Source: Streptomyces rubellomurinus (GTDB lineage Bacteria; Actinomycetota; Actinomycetes; Streptomycetales; Streptomycetaceae). Taken from it: a stretch of 64,000 nt of DNA. This document shows, one piece after another, positions 32,743-41,078 of the stretch (position 1 is the stretch's first letter; every line of letters begins with the position of its first letter). Both the position numbers and the translations under genes were made by a program. The stretch lies in assembly GCF_000961885.1 (NCBI RefSeq), contig NZ_JZKH01000001.1:253010-317009 (forward strand), read 5' to 3'. The notes below the pieces were generated by a model that worked only from the letters and a program-made list of their open reading frames with translations, was not told the DNA's origin and searched no databases.

Positions 32743-33779
32743 CCACCGCCACTCCCCCGACCACCCCGGCGCCGGACACCGGCGCCCTGCCCGTGCGGTC
32801 CGGCGGCCCGCGCGCCCTGCTCGCCGCGATCGGCGGACAGAACCTCAGCCTGATCGGCGCCCTCGTCGCCGTCGTCGCCCTTTTCGGCTCGCTCAACGAG
32901 AACTTCGTCGGCTGGGACAACATCCAGGTCATCGCCGAGGCCGCCACCATCTCCGGCCTGCTCGCGGTCGTCCAGACCGTGGTGATCATCTGCGGCGGCC
33001 TGGACATCTCGGTCGGCTCCCAGGCCGGCCTGGCCTCCGTCACCAGCGCCATGGTCTTCACCTCGACCGGCAGCAACCCCTACCTCGGCATCGGCGCCGC
33101 GCTCGCCATCGGCGCCGCCATCGGCCTGTTCAACGGAGCCGTCATCATCTACGGCCGGGTCAACCCGACCATCGCCACCCTCGCCGGACTGGCCGCGTAC
33201 AAGGGCGTCGCCCAGCTCGTCTCGGACGGCCGCGCCCAGGGCTACGTGCTCAACGACCCGGTCTTCGTCTTCCTCAGCCGGGGCAAGATCGCCGGCCTGC
33301 CCACCATGGTCTGGCTGCTGATCCTCACCGCCGCCGCCGTGCACGCCCTGCTCACGTACACCGACATCGGCCGCAACATCTACGCCATCGGCGGCAACGA
33401 CACCGCCGCCCGACTGGCCGGCATCAACCTCAACAAGTACCTGATCGCCGCGTACGCCCTCTCCGGCACCGTCGCCGCCCTGGCCGGCGTGCTGCTCACC
33501 GCCCGCACCGGCAGCGGCCAGCCGGTCTCCGGCAGCGAGGGCCTGGAGCTGCAGTCGATCACCGCCGCCGCGCTCGGCGGCTGCGCCCTCAAGGGCGGCA
33601 AGGGCAGCATCGGCGGCACCCTGCTCGCCGTCGCGCTGCTCGGCGCACTGCAGAACGGCCTCACCGTCCAGGGCATCAACGCCTTCTGGCAGAACGTCGC
33701 CCAGGGCACCCTGCTGGTGGCCGCCGTCGTCATCCAGCAGCGGCGCAACCGCGAACGCGCGGTCGGCCTGCCCGCCTGA
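32739..33779 (+). CDS. Sugar ABC transporter permease (RbsC/MglC type)
   Basis: 346 aa with about ten hydrophobic segments. Family motifs CGGLDISVGSQAGLASVTSA, GRVNPTIATLAGLAAYKG and NIYAIGGNDTAARLAGIN are typical of branched BPD_transp_2 permeases for ribose, xylose or galactose. One gene suffices because the permease acts as a homodimer in this class. GGAGAG upstream of the ATG at 32739, which overlaps the ATPase stop. A row of three hairpins follows. Confidence 0.92.
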   Translation: MTTATPPTTPAPDTGALPVRSGGPRALLAAIGGQNLSLIGALVAVVALFGSLNENFVGWDNIQVIAEAATISGLLAVVQTVVIICGGLDISVGSQAGLASVTSAMVFTSTGSNPYLGIGAALAIGAAIGLFNGAVIIYGRVNPTIATLAGLAAYKGVAQLVSDGRAQGYVLNDPVFVFLSRGKIAGLPTMVWLLILTAAAVHALLTYTDIGRNIYAIGGNDTAARLAGINLNKYLIAAYALSGTVAALAGVLLTARTGSGQPVSGSEGLELQSITAAALGGCALKGGKGSIGGTLLAVALLGALQNGLTVQGINAFWQNVAQGTLLVAAVVIQQRRNRERAVGLPA

Positions 33780-33790
33780 CCGCAGGAACT

Positions 33791-33910
33791 CCCGCGAGCC
33801 GGGGCGCCCCCCACCGCGCCGACTCGCGGGCCGCGGGGCCGGCCGGGGAGGACCCGGCCGGACCGCCGCCGGACCGCCGGTGCCGCGACTGCCCGCGGCA
33901 CCGGCGGTCC
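33791..33910 (+). terminator. Three consecutive perfect hairpins
   Basis: Stem 1: 8 bp (33791-33798 with 33823-33830). Stem 2: 9 bp (33839-33847 with 33853-33861). Stem 3: 16 bp (33871-33886 with 33895-33910). They lie between the permease stop (33779) and the DeoR gene and insulate it from importer transcription. Confidence 0.75.
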
Positions 33911-34035
33911 CGTTCGGCCCCGGCCCGAGGGCCCGCCGGTGCCCTGGGATAATGGCCCGGGCAGGCCCCGCCGCGTTCCCGGTCGCCGACGAGAACGCCC
34001 CAGCCCCACGTGCTCGTCCGATCGAAAGGTCCTTC

Positions 34036-34842
34036 GTGGCTGACCAGACCTTGCTCGCCGCCCAGCGCCAGGCCCTGATCCTGGAGACCATCCGCCGCAC
34101 CGGCGCGATCCGGGTCGCCGAACTGGTCGAGCAGTTCGGCGTGTCCGACATGACCATCCGCCGGGACCTCGACGCGCTGGTGCGCCAGGGCACCGTGGAG
34201 AAGGTGCACGGCGGCGCGGTGGCGACCGGGACGGCGAGCGCCTTCGAGCCCGGCTTCGACGCCAAGTCCGCACTGGAGGAGGGCACCAAGGCCGCGCTCG
34301 CGGACGCGGCGGTGCGACTGGTGGAGCCGGGCAGCGTGGTGGCCCTCTCGGCCGGCACCACGACCTACGCGGTCGCCTCCCGGCTGCTGGAGGTCCCGGA
34401 GCTGACGGTGGTGACCAACTCCCTGCGGATCGCCGACCTGCTGTGGGCAGCCGGGAGCGACGGGAGGGAGACCGTCCCGTCGCTGCTGTTGACCGGCGGC
34501 TCGCCCACCCGCTCGGCGGCCCTGGTGGGCGCCCTGGCGGACCAGACGATCCATTCGCTGCACGTGGACCTGCTGATCCTGGGCGTGCACGGGGTGAGCG
34601 AGCAGGCCGGCCTCACCACGCCCAACCTGGCCGAGGCGCAGACCAACCGGGCCCTGATCGCCTCCGCCCGGCGCACCGTCGTGGTGGCCGACCACACCAA
34701 GTGGGGCGTCGTCGGCCTGAGCAGCTTCGCCACCCTCGCGGAGGTCGACTGCTTCATCACCGACGACGCCCTGCCCGCGACGGCGCGCGGCGTGCTCGCC
34801 GAGGCGGTCGGCGAGCTCGTCGTCGTCCCGGCCGCCGGCTGA
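34036..34842 (+). CDS. DeoR-family transcriptional regulator of the galactose regulon
   Basis: 268 aa. N-terminal HTH (RQALILETIRRTGAIRVAEL, then FGVSDMTIRRDLDALVRQG, residues about 9-65), then a DeoR C-terminal sensor domain with SAGTTTYAVASRL, DLLILGVHGV and VVVADHTKWG, which binds a sugar phosphate in the family. GTG start at 34036 with GAAAGG upstream; the frame is open earlier but without a ribosome-binding site. A GATAAT hexamer at 33948-33953 may be its -10. It converges on galK with a 10-bp gap. Related TGTTGAT/TGTTTGA elements at the GH59, importer, galK and galT promoters are its likely sites; galactose 1-phosphate or a similar compound would be a natural inducer (inference). Confidence 0.9.
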   Translation: MADQTLLAAQRQALILETIRRTGAIRVAELVEQFGVSDMTIRRDLDALVRQGTVEKVHGGAVATGTASAFEPGFDAKSALEEGTKAALADAAVRLVEPGSVVALSAGTTTYAVASRLLEVPELTVVTNSLRIADLLWAAGSDGRETVPSLLLTGGSPTRSAALVGALADQTIHSLHVDLLILGVHGVSEQAGLTTPNLAEAQTNRALIASARRTVVVADHTKWGVVGLSSFATLAEVDCFITDDALPATARGVLAEAVGELVVVPAAG

Positions 34843-34852
34843 CGCCGGGGGC

Positions 34853-35998
34853 TCAGGCCGTGCGGCGGGCGCCCACCGAGGGGACGGCGGTGAAGGTGAC
34901 CGGCTCGGCGAAGCCCGCCGAACGGAACGCCGCCCGGACGGCCTCCGAGACCTCCGCCACGCGCGCGGCCGCGACCAGGGCGATGACGGACCCGCCGAAG
35001 CCGCCGCCGGTCATCCGGGCGCCCAGCGCCCCGGCCGCGACGGCGGCCTCCACCGCGAGGTCCGTCTCGGCGCAGGAGACCCCGAAGTCGTCGCGCAGCG
35101 AGGCGTGTCCGGCCGTCAGGATCGGCCCCAGCTCGGCGATCCGGCCGGCGTCCAGGTGCTCGACGGTCGCCGTCACGCGCGCGTCCTCGGTCACCACGTG
35201 CCGTACCAGCGGCCGGAGTTCGCTCGGCAGCCGGTCCAGGGCGGCCGGCAGGTCGGCGGCGCTCAGGTCGCGCAGCGCGGGCAGGCCGAGCAGCTCGGCG
35301 GCCCGCTCGCAGCCGGCCCGCAGGGCGGCGTAGGCGCCGTCGCCGAGGTCGTGCTTGACCCGGGTGTCGATCACCAGCAGCCGCAGCCCGGCGGCCGCCA
35401 GGTCCAGCGGGACGTGCCGCTGCTCCAGCGTCCGGGTGTCCAGGAACAGCGCGGTGCCGTCCGTGCAGCAGGCGGAGGCCATCTGGTCCATGACGCCGCA
35501 GGGCACGCCGACGAAGGCGTTCTCGGCCCGCTGGGCGAGCACGGCGAGCTCCGGCGCGGACAGGCCGAGCCCGTACAGGTCGTTCAGCGCGGCGGCGGTC
35601 GCGCACTCCAGGGCGGCCGAGGAGGAGAGCCCGGCCCCGGTCGGCACGTCGCTGTCGACGAACAGGTCGGCCCCGCCGATCGCGTGTCCGGCCTCGGCGA
35701 GCGCCCAGAACACGCCCGCCGGGTAGGCGGCCCAGCTGGTGACGACGCCGGGCTTCAGGCGGTCGAGCGCGAGGTCGGTGATCGTGCCGTCGCCCTGGGC
35801 GCTGAACAGGCGCAGCCGGCCGTCCGCGCGGCGGCGGGCGGTGATCCGGGTGGTGTGCGGCAGGGCGATGGGCAGGACGAAGCCGTCGTTGTAGTCGGTG
35901 TGTTCGCCGATCAGGTTCACCCGGCCGGGGGCGGCCCACACGCCGCTCGGGCGTGCGCCGTGGACGGTCTCGAAGTCGGCGGCGGCCTCGTCGGTCAT
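34853..35998 (-). CDS. galK: Galactokinase
   Basis: 381 aa, usual length. GHMP-kinase layout: galactokinase signature APGRVNLIGEHTDYNDGFVL (residues about 23-42), ATP loop DVPTGAGLSSSAALE, and late motif GARMTGGGFGGSVIALV. It phosphorylates alpha-D-galactose with ATP to galactose 1-phosphate in the cytoplasm. ATG at 35998 with GGAG upstream. Divergent from galT, so both share one control region; a TGTTTGATT element overlaps the galK -10 region. Confidence 0.96.
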   Translation of the reverse strand: MTDEAAADFETVHGARPSGVWAAPGRVNLIGEHTDYNDGFVLPIALPHTTRITARRRADGRLRLFSAQGDGTITDLALDRLKPGVVTSWAAYPAGVFWALAEAGHAIGGADLFVDSDVPTGAGLSSSAALECATAAALNDLYGLGLSAPELAVLAQRAENAFVGVPCGVMDQMASACCTDGTALFLDTRTLEQRHVPLDLAAAGLRLLVIDTRVKHDLGDGAYAALRAGCERAAELLGLPALRDLSAADLPAALDRLPSELRPLVRHVVTEDARVTATVEHLDAGRIAELGPILTAGHASLRDDFGVSCAETDLAVEAAVAAGALGARMTGGGFGGSVIALVAAARVAEVSEAVRAAFRSAGFAEPVTFTAVPSVGARRTA

Positions 35999-36073
35999 GT
36001 GTCAGCTCCATGCCTGGTGCTCGTCGTGGTTCCCGTTCGTGCCGTGGTGCAGCGAACGGACGCGAATTCCGAC

Positions 36074-36103
36074 ATAATCAAACACGACCGCCCTCGCGGT
36101 CAA
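36074..36103 (-). promoter_or_regulatory. galK promoter with DeoR-type element
   Basis: Minus strand: TTGACC (complement of 36098-36103), then GATTAT (complement of 36074-36079) after 18 bp. GTGTTTGATTATG overlaps the -10, the same TGTTTGATT core as before the importer genes. Confidence 0.5.
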
Positions 36104-36172
36104 CATCTGCGATGTCCATGTTCAGTCGGGCCGAGTCGGCCGCCCGGAGCAGCCGCCACCAGCCACGATGCC

Positions 36173-36210
36173 TGTTGACAAGCGATCATCTCTGTTTGAA
36201 TCTGTTGAAG
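36173..36210 (+). promoter_or_regulatory. galT promoter with DeoR-type elements
   Basis: TTGACA at 36175-36180 is a perfect -35; GAATCT at 36198-36203 is a weak -10 after 17 bp. Three related elements sit here: TGTTGACAA (36173), TGTTTGAAT (36193) and TGTTGAAGC (36203), covering both promoter boxes. Confidence 0.55.
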
Positions 36211-36254
36211 CTCGAGACTGCCGGGCCGACATCCCACGCGTAAGGAGTACAGCG

Positions 36255-37358
36255 GTGCACAGAACCGCCACCACGTTGGCCGACGGCCGCGAGCTCGTCT
36301 ACTTCGACCGGGAGCCGGGCGCGGCCCGCGACCTCGTGGACCGGCGGCCGCTGGAGCCGGCCGCCAGCCTCTCCGAGACCCGGCTCGACCCGGTCCTCGG
36401 CGAGTGGGTCACGGTGGCCGCGCACCGCCAGCAGCGGACCTACCACCCGCCGGCCGGCGAGTGCCCGCTGTGCCCCTCCCGCGACGGGCGGCTCAGCGAG
36501 ATCCCGGCCGCCGACTACGAGGTCGCGGTGTTCGAGAACCGCTTCCCCTCGCTCGCCACGGGCGCCGCCGACCACGTCGCGGCCCGGGACGAACCGCTGC
36601 ACACCCTCCGGCCGGGCGACGGCCGCTGCGAGGTGGTCTGCTTCACCTCCGACCACGACGCCTCCTTCGCCGACCTGGACGAACCCGGTGCGCGCCTCGT
36701 GCTGGACGCCTGGACGGACCGCACGGCGGCGCTGTCCGCCCTGCCCGGCGTCCGGCAGGTGTACTGCTTCGAGAACCGCGGCACGGAGATCGGCGTCACG
36801 CTGGCCCACCCGCACGGGCAGATCTACGCCTTCCCCTTCGTCCCCTCCCGCACCACCCGGATGATCGCCCGGGCCGAGGCGCACCGGGCCCGCACCGGCC
36901 GGAACCTCTTCGAGGACCTGCTCGCCGTCGAACGGGAGTCCCCCGAGCGGCTGGTGCTCCGGGGCGAGCACTGGACCGCCTTCGTACCGTTCGCCGCCCG
37001 CTGGCCGTACGAGGTGCACCTCTACCCGCACCGCCGGGTCCCCGACCTCACCGCGCTCGACGAGGCCGAACGCGCCGAGTTCCCCGGTCTCTACCTCGAC
37101 CTGCTGCGCCGCTTCGACGCGCTGTTCCCCGCCGAGCCCGGCGCGGCGCCCAACCGGACCCCGTACATCTCGGCCTGGCACCAGGCGCCGAAGGAGGGCG
37201 GCGCCGAACTCGCCCTCCACCTGGAGCTGTTCACCATCCGGCGGGCGCCCGGCAAGCTCAAGTACCTGGCCGGCGTGGAGTCCGGGCTCGACGCCTTCGT
37301 CACCGACGTCAGCCCGGAGTCCGCCGCCGAGCGGCTGCGGGGCGCCGCGTCCGCCTGA
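36255..37358 (+). CDS. galT: Galactose-1-phosphate uridylyltransferase
   Basis: 367 aa. Active-site HPHGQIY with the nucleophilic His of the HIT-type HxH motif (AHPHGQ), zinc-type Cys pair GECPLCPSR near residue 75, and the C-terminal PYISAWHQAP. It swaps UDP between UDP-glucose and galactose 1-phosphate (Leloir pathway). GTG start at 36255 with AAGGAG seven bases upstream; an earlier in-frame ATG at 36168 lies inside the promoter and is rejected. It is downstream of a TTGACA promoter shared with galK's divergent region. galE is not in the window. Confidence 0.95.
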   Translation: MHRTATTLADGRELVYFDREPGAARDLVDRRPLEPAASLSETRLDPVLGEWVTVAAHRQQRTYHPPAGECPLCPSRDGRLSEIPAADYEVAVFENRFPSLATGAADHVAARDEPLHTLRPGDGRCEVVCFTSDHDASFADLDEPGARLVLDAWTDRTAALSALPGVRQVYCFENRGTEIGVTLAHPHGQIYAFPFVPSRTTRMIARAEAHRARTGRNLFEDLLAVERESPERLVLRGEHWTAFVPFAARWPYEVHLYPHRRVPDLTALDEAERAEFPGLYLDLLRRFDALFPAEPGAAPNRTPYISAWHQAPKEGGAELALHLELFTIRRAPGKLKYLAGVESGLDAFVTDVSPESAAERLRGAASA

Positions 37359-37368
37359 CGCACCGGCA

Positions 37369-37402
37369 GCGGCCGCCCGCCCCGGGAGGGACGGGCGGCC
37401 GC
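37369..37402. terminator. Hairpin between galT and the YoaK-type gene
   Basis: Perfect 11-bp inverted repeat (37369-37379 with 37392-37402, arm GCGGCCGCCCG), 12-nt loop, between convergent stops. Probably bidirectional. Confidence 0.7.
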
Positions 37403-37424
37403 GAGCCGTCCTGCCGAAGGCCCG

Positions 37425-38132
37425 TCACTCGCGGTAGAGCAGGAGGGTGCCGCCGGCCAGGACGGCGCTGGCGACCAGCGCCCAGGCGGTCTGCCCGTGC
37501 AGCACGAGGACGGCGCCCGGGGCCGCGCCGGCGAGCATGGCGGCGACGGAGAGGACCTTCCGGCGCCGGCGGGGGGAGGCGCCGCCGGCGAGGCGGGAGT
37601 CGGCGGCCAGGCCGGTCAGGGTGAGGGTCAGCACGGTGGTGGTGAGGTCCGGCACACCCAGGCCGCGGACGGTGCCGTTGCGGATGCCCATCGCCAGGGC
37701 GAGCAGGGCGATCACGGCGTCCCGCGCGGGCCCGTCCGCGCCCCGGGCGAAGACGACGGCGGCCGCCGCGCCGTACAGCGCGACCTCCAGGACGAAGACC
37801 GTGCGCAGCCGGGCGGAGCGCCGGGTTCCGGCGTACCGGGTGGCCAGCCGGCCGGCCAGGAGCGCGCCGAGGAGGAAGGCCGCGAGCGAGATCGACGAGC
37901 CGAGGACGGAGAATCCGGGTGCTCCGGCGAGCGCGAAGGCGATGACGACGACGTTGCCGGTCATGTTCGCGGTGAAGACGTGGCCGAGGCCGAGGTAGCT
38001 GACGGCGTCGATCAGGCCGCTGACCAGGGTGAGGCCGAACAGGGCCAGGGCGAGCGGGTGGCGGTCGTGGATCTCCGCTCCGGGCACCGGCGGCGGCGGG
38101 GCGGGGCGGGAATCGGGTACGGGCGTGGTCAC
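37425..38132 (-). CDS. YoaK/DUF1275 family membrane protein
   Basis: 235 aa with about six hydrophobic segments. The block LFGLTLVSGLIDAVSYLGLG followed by HVFTANMTGNVVVIAFAL is the DUF1275 signature, and GIRNGTVRGLGVPDLTTTVL the second conserved block. Function of the family is unknown. GTG start at 38132 with AGGAG seven bases upstream. It lies 97 bp downstream of the amidohydrolase on the same strand, but a strong hairpin between them argues for a separate transcript. Confidence 0.88.
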   Translation of the reverse strand: MTTPVPDSRPAPPPPVPGAEIHDRHPLALALFGLTLVSGLIDAVSYLGLGHVFTANMTGNVVVIAFALAGAPGFSVLGSSISLAAFLLGALLAGRLATRYAGTRRSARLRTVFVLEVALYGAAAAVVFARGADGPARDAVIALLALAMGIRNGTVRGLGVPDLTTTVLTLTLTGLAADSRLAGGASPRRRRKVLSVAAMLAGAAPGAVLVLHGQTAWALVASAVLAGGTLLLYRE

Positions 38133-38165
38133 GACGGCTCCTCGGACGGTGGGGGGAACGTGGGC

Positions 38166-38196
38166 GGGGGCACCGCCGTGGTCCGGCGGTGCCCCC
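38166..38196 (-). terminator. Hairpin after the amidohydrolase gene
   Basis: Perfect 13-bp inverted repeat (38166-38178 with 38184-38196, arm GGGGGCACCGCCG) and a 5-nt loop, 34 bp beyond the stop of the minus-strand amidohydrolase. Confidence 0.75.
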
Positions 38197-38229
38197 GGGT
38201 GGAAGCGGCTCGCGGTCAGAAGCAGAAGG

Positions 38230-40116
38230 TCAGAAGAAGCAGGGGTCCAGCGGCGCCTGCGGCTGCCCGGGCAGGGCGAGGCCGCGCGCCGTCCGCCAGG
38301 CGTGCTGCTCGCCGGAGGCGGCCACGGCCTCCAGCACGCCCTCGGCCTGGCGGACGCCGGTCGGGCCGGGGGCGGGGGTGGCGTGGTAGCCGCCGAAGCG
38401 GGTGACCGGGCTCCAGGAGGGCGTCACCGCGGGCGGCTCCGGGGCCAGTCCCTGGTGCTCCGCGGTGGCGTGGACGATCCGCCCGCCGACGACGGTGAGG
38501 ACGGACTCGATGTGCGGGATGTCGGCCTCGGGCACGGTGAAGTAGTCGGCGCTGAGCAGCGCGAGGTCGGCGTAACTGCCGACCGTCAGACGGCCCTTGA
38601 CCTCCTCCTCGCCGGTGAGGCGGGCGCCGCCCAGGGTGTAGAGCTCCAGGGCCTGCTCACGGCCGAGCCGGTTGTGCGCGGCCGCGAGGCGCCGGCCGCT
38701 GACCGCCCGGCCGGAGACCAGCCAGTGCAGGGCGACCCAGGGGTTGTAGGAGGAGACCCGGGTGGCGTCGGTGCCCGCCGCGACGGTCAGGCCCCGGTCC
38801 AGCATGGCGCGCAGCGGCGGCGCCTCGGCGGCGGCCGCAGCGCCGTAGCGCGAGACGAAGGCCTCGCCCTGGAAGGAGAGGCGGTTCTGCACGGAGACGG
38901 CGCCGCCCAGGGCCGCGATGCGGTCGAGGCTGTCCGGGCTGACGGTCTCGGCGTGGTCGAAGAGCCAGCGGTTGCCCTGCGGGAAGAGGCCCTCGGCGGC
39001 CAGCTTCTCGAAGACGGCGAGGTCGCGGCGGATGGTCTCGTCGTAGGTGGCGTGCAGCCGGAAGCCCCAGCCGTGCTCGGTCAGCAGCCGGACGGCCTTC
39101 TCGAACTCCGTCTCGTAGGAGCCGAGTTGCGGCCGGGGCTCGGTGAAGTTCTCGAAGTCGGCGGCGGCCCAGGTGAGGTTCTCCCCCGCGCCGTTGAGGC
39201 GCAGCCACGCGTCGCCCTCCCCGGGGCGCACGGTCTCGACCCAGCGGGTGAGGTCGTCCAGCTCCTGCCCGGCGGTCTGCGGGAAGAGGTGGTAGGCGAT
39301 GCGCAGGGTCAGCTCGCCGCGGCGGGCGAGCTCCATGACGGTGCCGTAGTTCTCGGGGAAGCTCTGGAAGCCGCCGGCGGCGTCGATCGCGGAGGTCAGG
39401 CCGAAGCGGTTCAGCTCGCGCAGGAAGTGCCGGGTGGAGCCGATCCGGTCGGCCTCGTCCAGGGTCGGCGCCTTGGCCAGGGTGGAGTAGAGCAGCAGCG
39501 CGCCGGGGGCGGCGATCAGCAGGCCGGTGGGCTCGCCGTCGTGGCCGCGCACGATCTGGCCGCCCGCCGGGTCCGGGGTGTCCCGGGTGAAGCCGGCGGC
39601 GCGCAGCGCGGCGCGGTTGAGCAGCGCCGACTGGTAGAGGTGCAGCACGAAGACGGGGGTGTCGGGCGCCGCCGCGTCGAGCTCCGCCAGGGTGGGCAGG
39701 CGCCGCTCGGCGAACTGGTCGGCGGACCAGCCGCCGACCACCCGCACCCACTGGCCGGGCGGGGTGCGCTCGGCCTGCAGCCGGAGCATGGCCAGGGCCT
39801 CGCGCAGCGTCGGGACGCCGTCCCAGCGCAGCTCCAGCACGTAGTTGAGGCCGCCGCGGATGACGTGCAGGTGCGCGTCGTTGAGTCCGGGGACGGCCCG
39901 GCGGCCGAGCGCGTCGACCACCCGGGTGCCGGGGCCGACCAGCGGGGCGACGTCCGCGTCGTCGCCGACCGCCTGGACCAGTCCGTCCCGGACGGCCACG
40001 GCGGTGGCCCGGGGGCGGCGCGGGTCGTTGGTGTGCACCTTGGCGTTGCGCACCACCAGGTCGGCGGGCTGCTCGGGGGTGCCGGGGCGGATTCCGGCGA
40101 CGGGCATGGTGGACAA
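38230..40116 (-). CDS. Amidohydrolase family 3 protein (YtcJ-like)
   Basis: 628 aa. N-terminal beta-sandwich half with VVRNAKVHTNDP, then metal ligands VPGLNDAHLHVIRGG, a later His in FRLHATYDE and WLFDHAE, Asp in AAGTDATRVSSYNPW, and the closing GRLTVGSYADLALLSADYF. This is the YtcJ/exoenzyme-regulatory type of metal-dependent amidohydrolase. It hydrolyses an amide or ester of unknown identity. The best ribosome-binding site (AAGGGA) fits the TTG at 40116; an ATG three codons later is the alternative. It is divergent from the isochorismatase gene, with TAGGTT (complement of 40144-40149) as a possible -10. No signal peptide. Confidence 0.85.
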   Translation of the reverse strand: MSTMPVAGIRPGTPEQPADLVVRNAKVHTNDPRRPRATAVAVRDGLVQAVGDDADVAPLVGPGTRVVDALGRRAVPGLNDAHLHVIRGGLNYVLELRWDGVPTLREALAMLRLQAERTPPGQWVRVVGGWSADQFAERRLPTLAELDAAAPDTPVFVLHLYQSALLNRAALRAAGFTRDTPDPAGGQIVRGHDGEPTGLLIAAPGALLLYSTLAKAPTLDEADRIGSTRHFLRELNRFGLTSAIDAAGGFQSFPENYGTVMELARRGELTLRIAYHLFPQTAGQELDDLTRWVETVRPGEGDAWLRLNGAGENLTWAAADFENFTEPRPQLGSYETEFEKAVRLLTEHGWGFRLHATYDETIRRDLAVFEKLAAEGLFPQGNRWLFDHAETVSPDSLDRIAALGGAVSVQNRLSFQGEAFVSRYGAAAAAEAPPLRAMLDRGLTVAAGTDATRVSSYNPWVALHWLVSGRAVSGRRLAAAHNRLGREQALELYTLGGARLTGEEEVKGRLTVGSYADLALLSADYFTVPEADIPHIESVLTVVGGRIVHATAEHQGLAPEPPAVTPSWSPVTRFGGYHATPAPGPTGVRQAEGVLEAVAASGEQHAWRTARGLALPGQPQAPLDPCFF

Positions 40117-40386
40117 GGGGGTCCCTTCGTTCGGTGGCGTCCGAACCTAGGCGGCAGACGGCGCGCGAAGGGCTTCCGCAGCGCATGGGCGGTTGCCCCG
40201 CAGCGCACTGTGGCGGTCGGCCGGCCCGGTCCGAACGGCCGTGCGTTGTCGGGACAGTCCCGGGCGCACAGCGAGCAGAACACCCGGGCCGCCGCGCCCT
40301 AGCGTCGTCGACGGAGGCGCCCCGCCGATCGCGGGGCAGCCTGATGGAACGTCAATTCTGTGCACTGCCAAGGAAAGAGAAGACCC

Positions 40387-41049
40387 ATGGTCGACTTCGC
40401 CACCGTCCACGCCGCCCCGAGCCCCGACCTGCTCACGCCCGACAACGCGATGATGCTGTTCGTCGACCACCAGCCGCAGATGTTCTTCGGCACCGGCAGC
40501 GGCGACCGCACCGCGATCATCAACGCGACCGTCGGCCTGGCGAAGGCCGCGAAGATCTTCGACGTGCCGACCGTGCTGTCCACCGTCGCCGCCGAGTCCT
40601 TCTCCGGCCCGCTCCTCCCGCAGCTGCGGGCCGTCTTCCCCGACCAGGAGGTCATCGACCGCACCAGCATGAACGCCTGGGAGGACGAGGCCCTGGTCGA
40701 GGCGGTCAAGGCGACCGGCCGTCGCAAGATCGTCCTCTCCGGTCTGTGGACCGAGGTCTGCCTCGTCCTGCCGGCCCTGTCCGCGCTGGCCCAGGGCTAC
40801 GAGGTCTACGTCGTCTCGGACGCCTCCGGCGGCGTCAGCCCGCTGGCCCACGAGCACGCCCTGCAGCGGATGACCGCCGCCGGCGCCGTGCCCGTCACCT
40901 GGATCCAGGTCCTGCTGGAGCTCCAGCGCGACTGGGCCCGCGCCGAGACCTACGTCCCGGTGACCGAGCTGGTCAAGGAGCACGGCGGCGCCTACGGCCT
41001 GGGCCTGGTCTACGCCCACGCCATGATCGACCCGCACGCCGCCGGCTGA
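40387..41049 (+). CDS. Isochorismatase-family cysteine hydrolase
   Basis: 220 aa. Family pattern: NAMMLFVDHQPQMFF with the catalytic Asp, Lys in the following helix region, and IVLSGLWTEVCLVLPAL with the nucleophilic Cys. These are nicotinamidase-like hydrolases or isochorismatases; plain hydrolases of this subtype are common next to stress genes. ATG at 40387 with AAGGAAAGAG upstream. A TAGCGT hexamer at 40300-40305 may be the -10. The DoxX gene follows after 29 bp, so they are probably co-transcribed. Substrate unknown. Confidence 0.87.
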   Translation: MVDFATVHAAPSPDLLTPDNAMMLFVDHQPQMFFGTGSGDRTAIINATVGLAKAAKIFDVPTVLSTVAAESFSGPLLPQLRAVFPDQEVIDRTSMNAWEDEALVEAVKATGRRKIVLSGLWTEVCLVLPALSALAQGYEVYVVSDASGGVSPLAHEHALQRMTAAGAVPVTWIQVLLELQRDWARAETYVPVTELVKEHGGAYGLGLVYAHAMIDPHAAG

Positions 41050-41078
41050 CGGCCCGCACCGAACCGACGGAGTCCGAC

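Noticed and set aside
36168..36254. Earlier ATG start for galT
   Set aside because: It overlaps the TTGACA promoter and the operator-like repeats and has no ribosome-binding site; the GTG at 36255 has AAGGAG.
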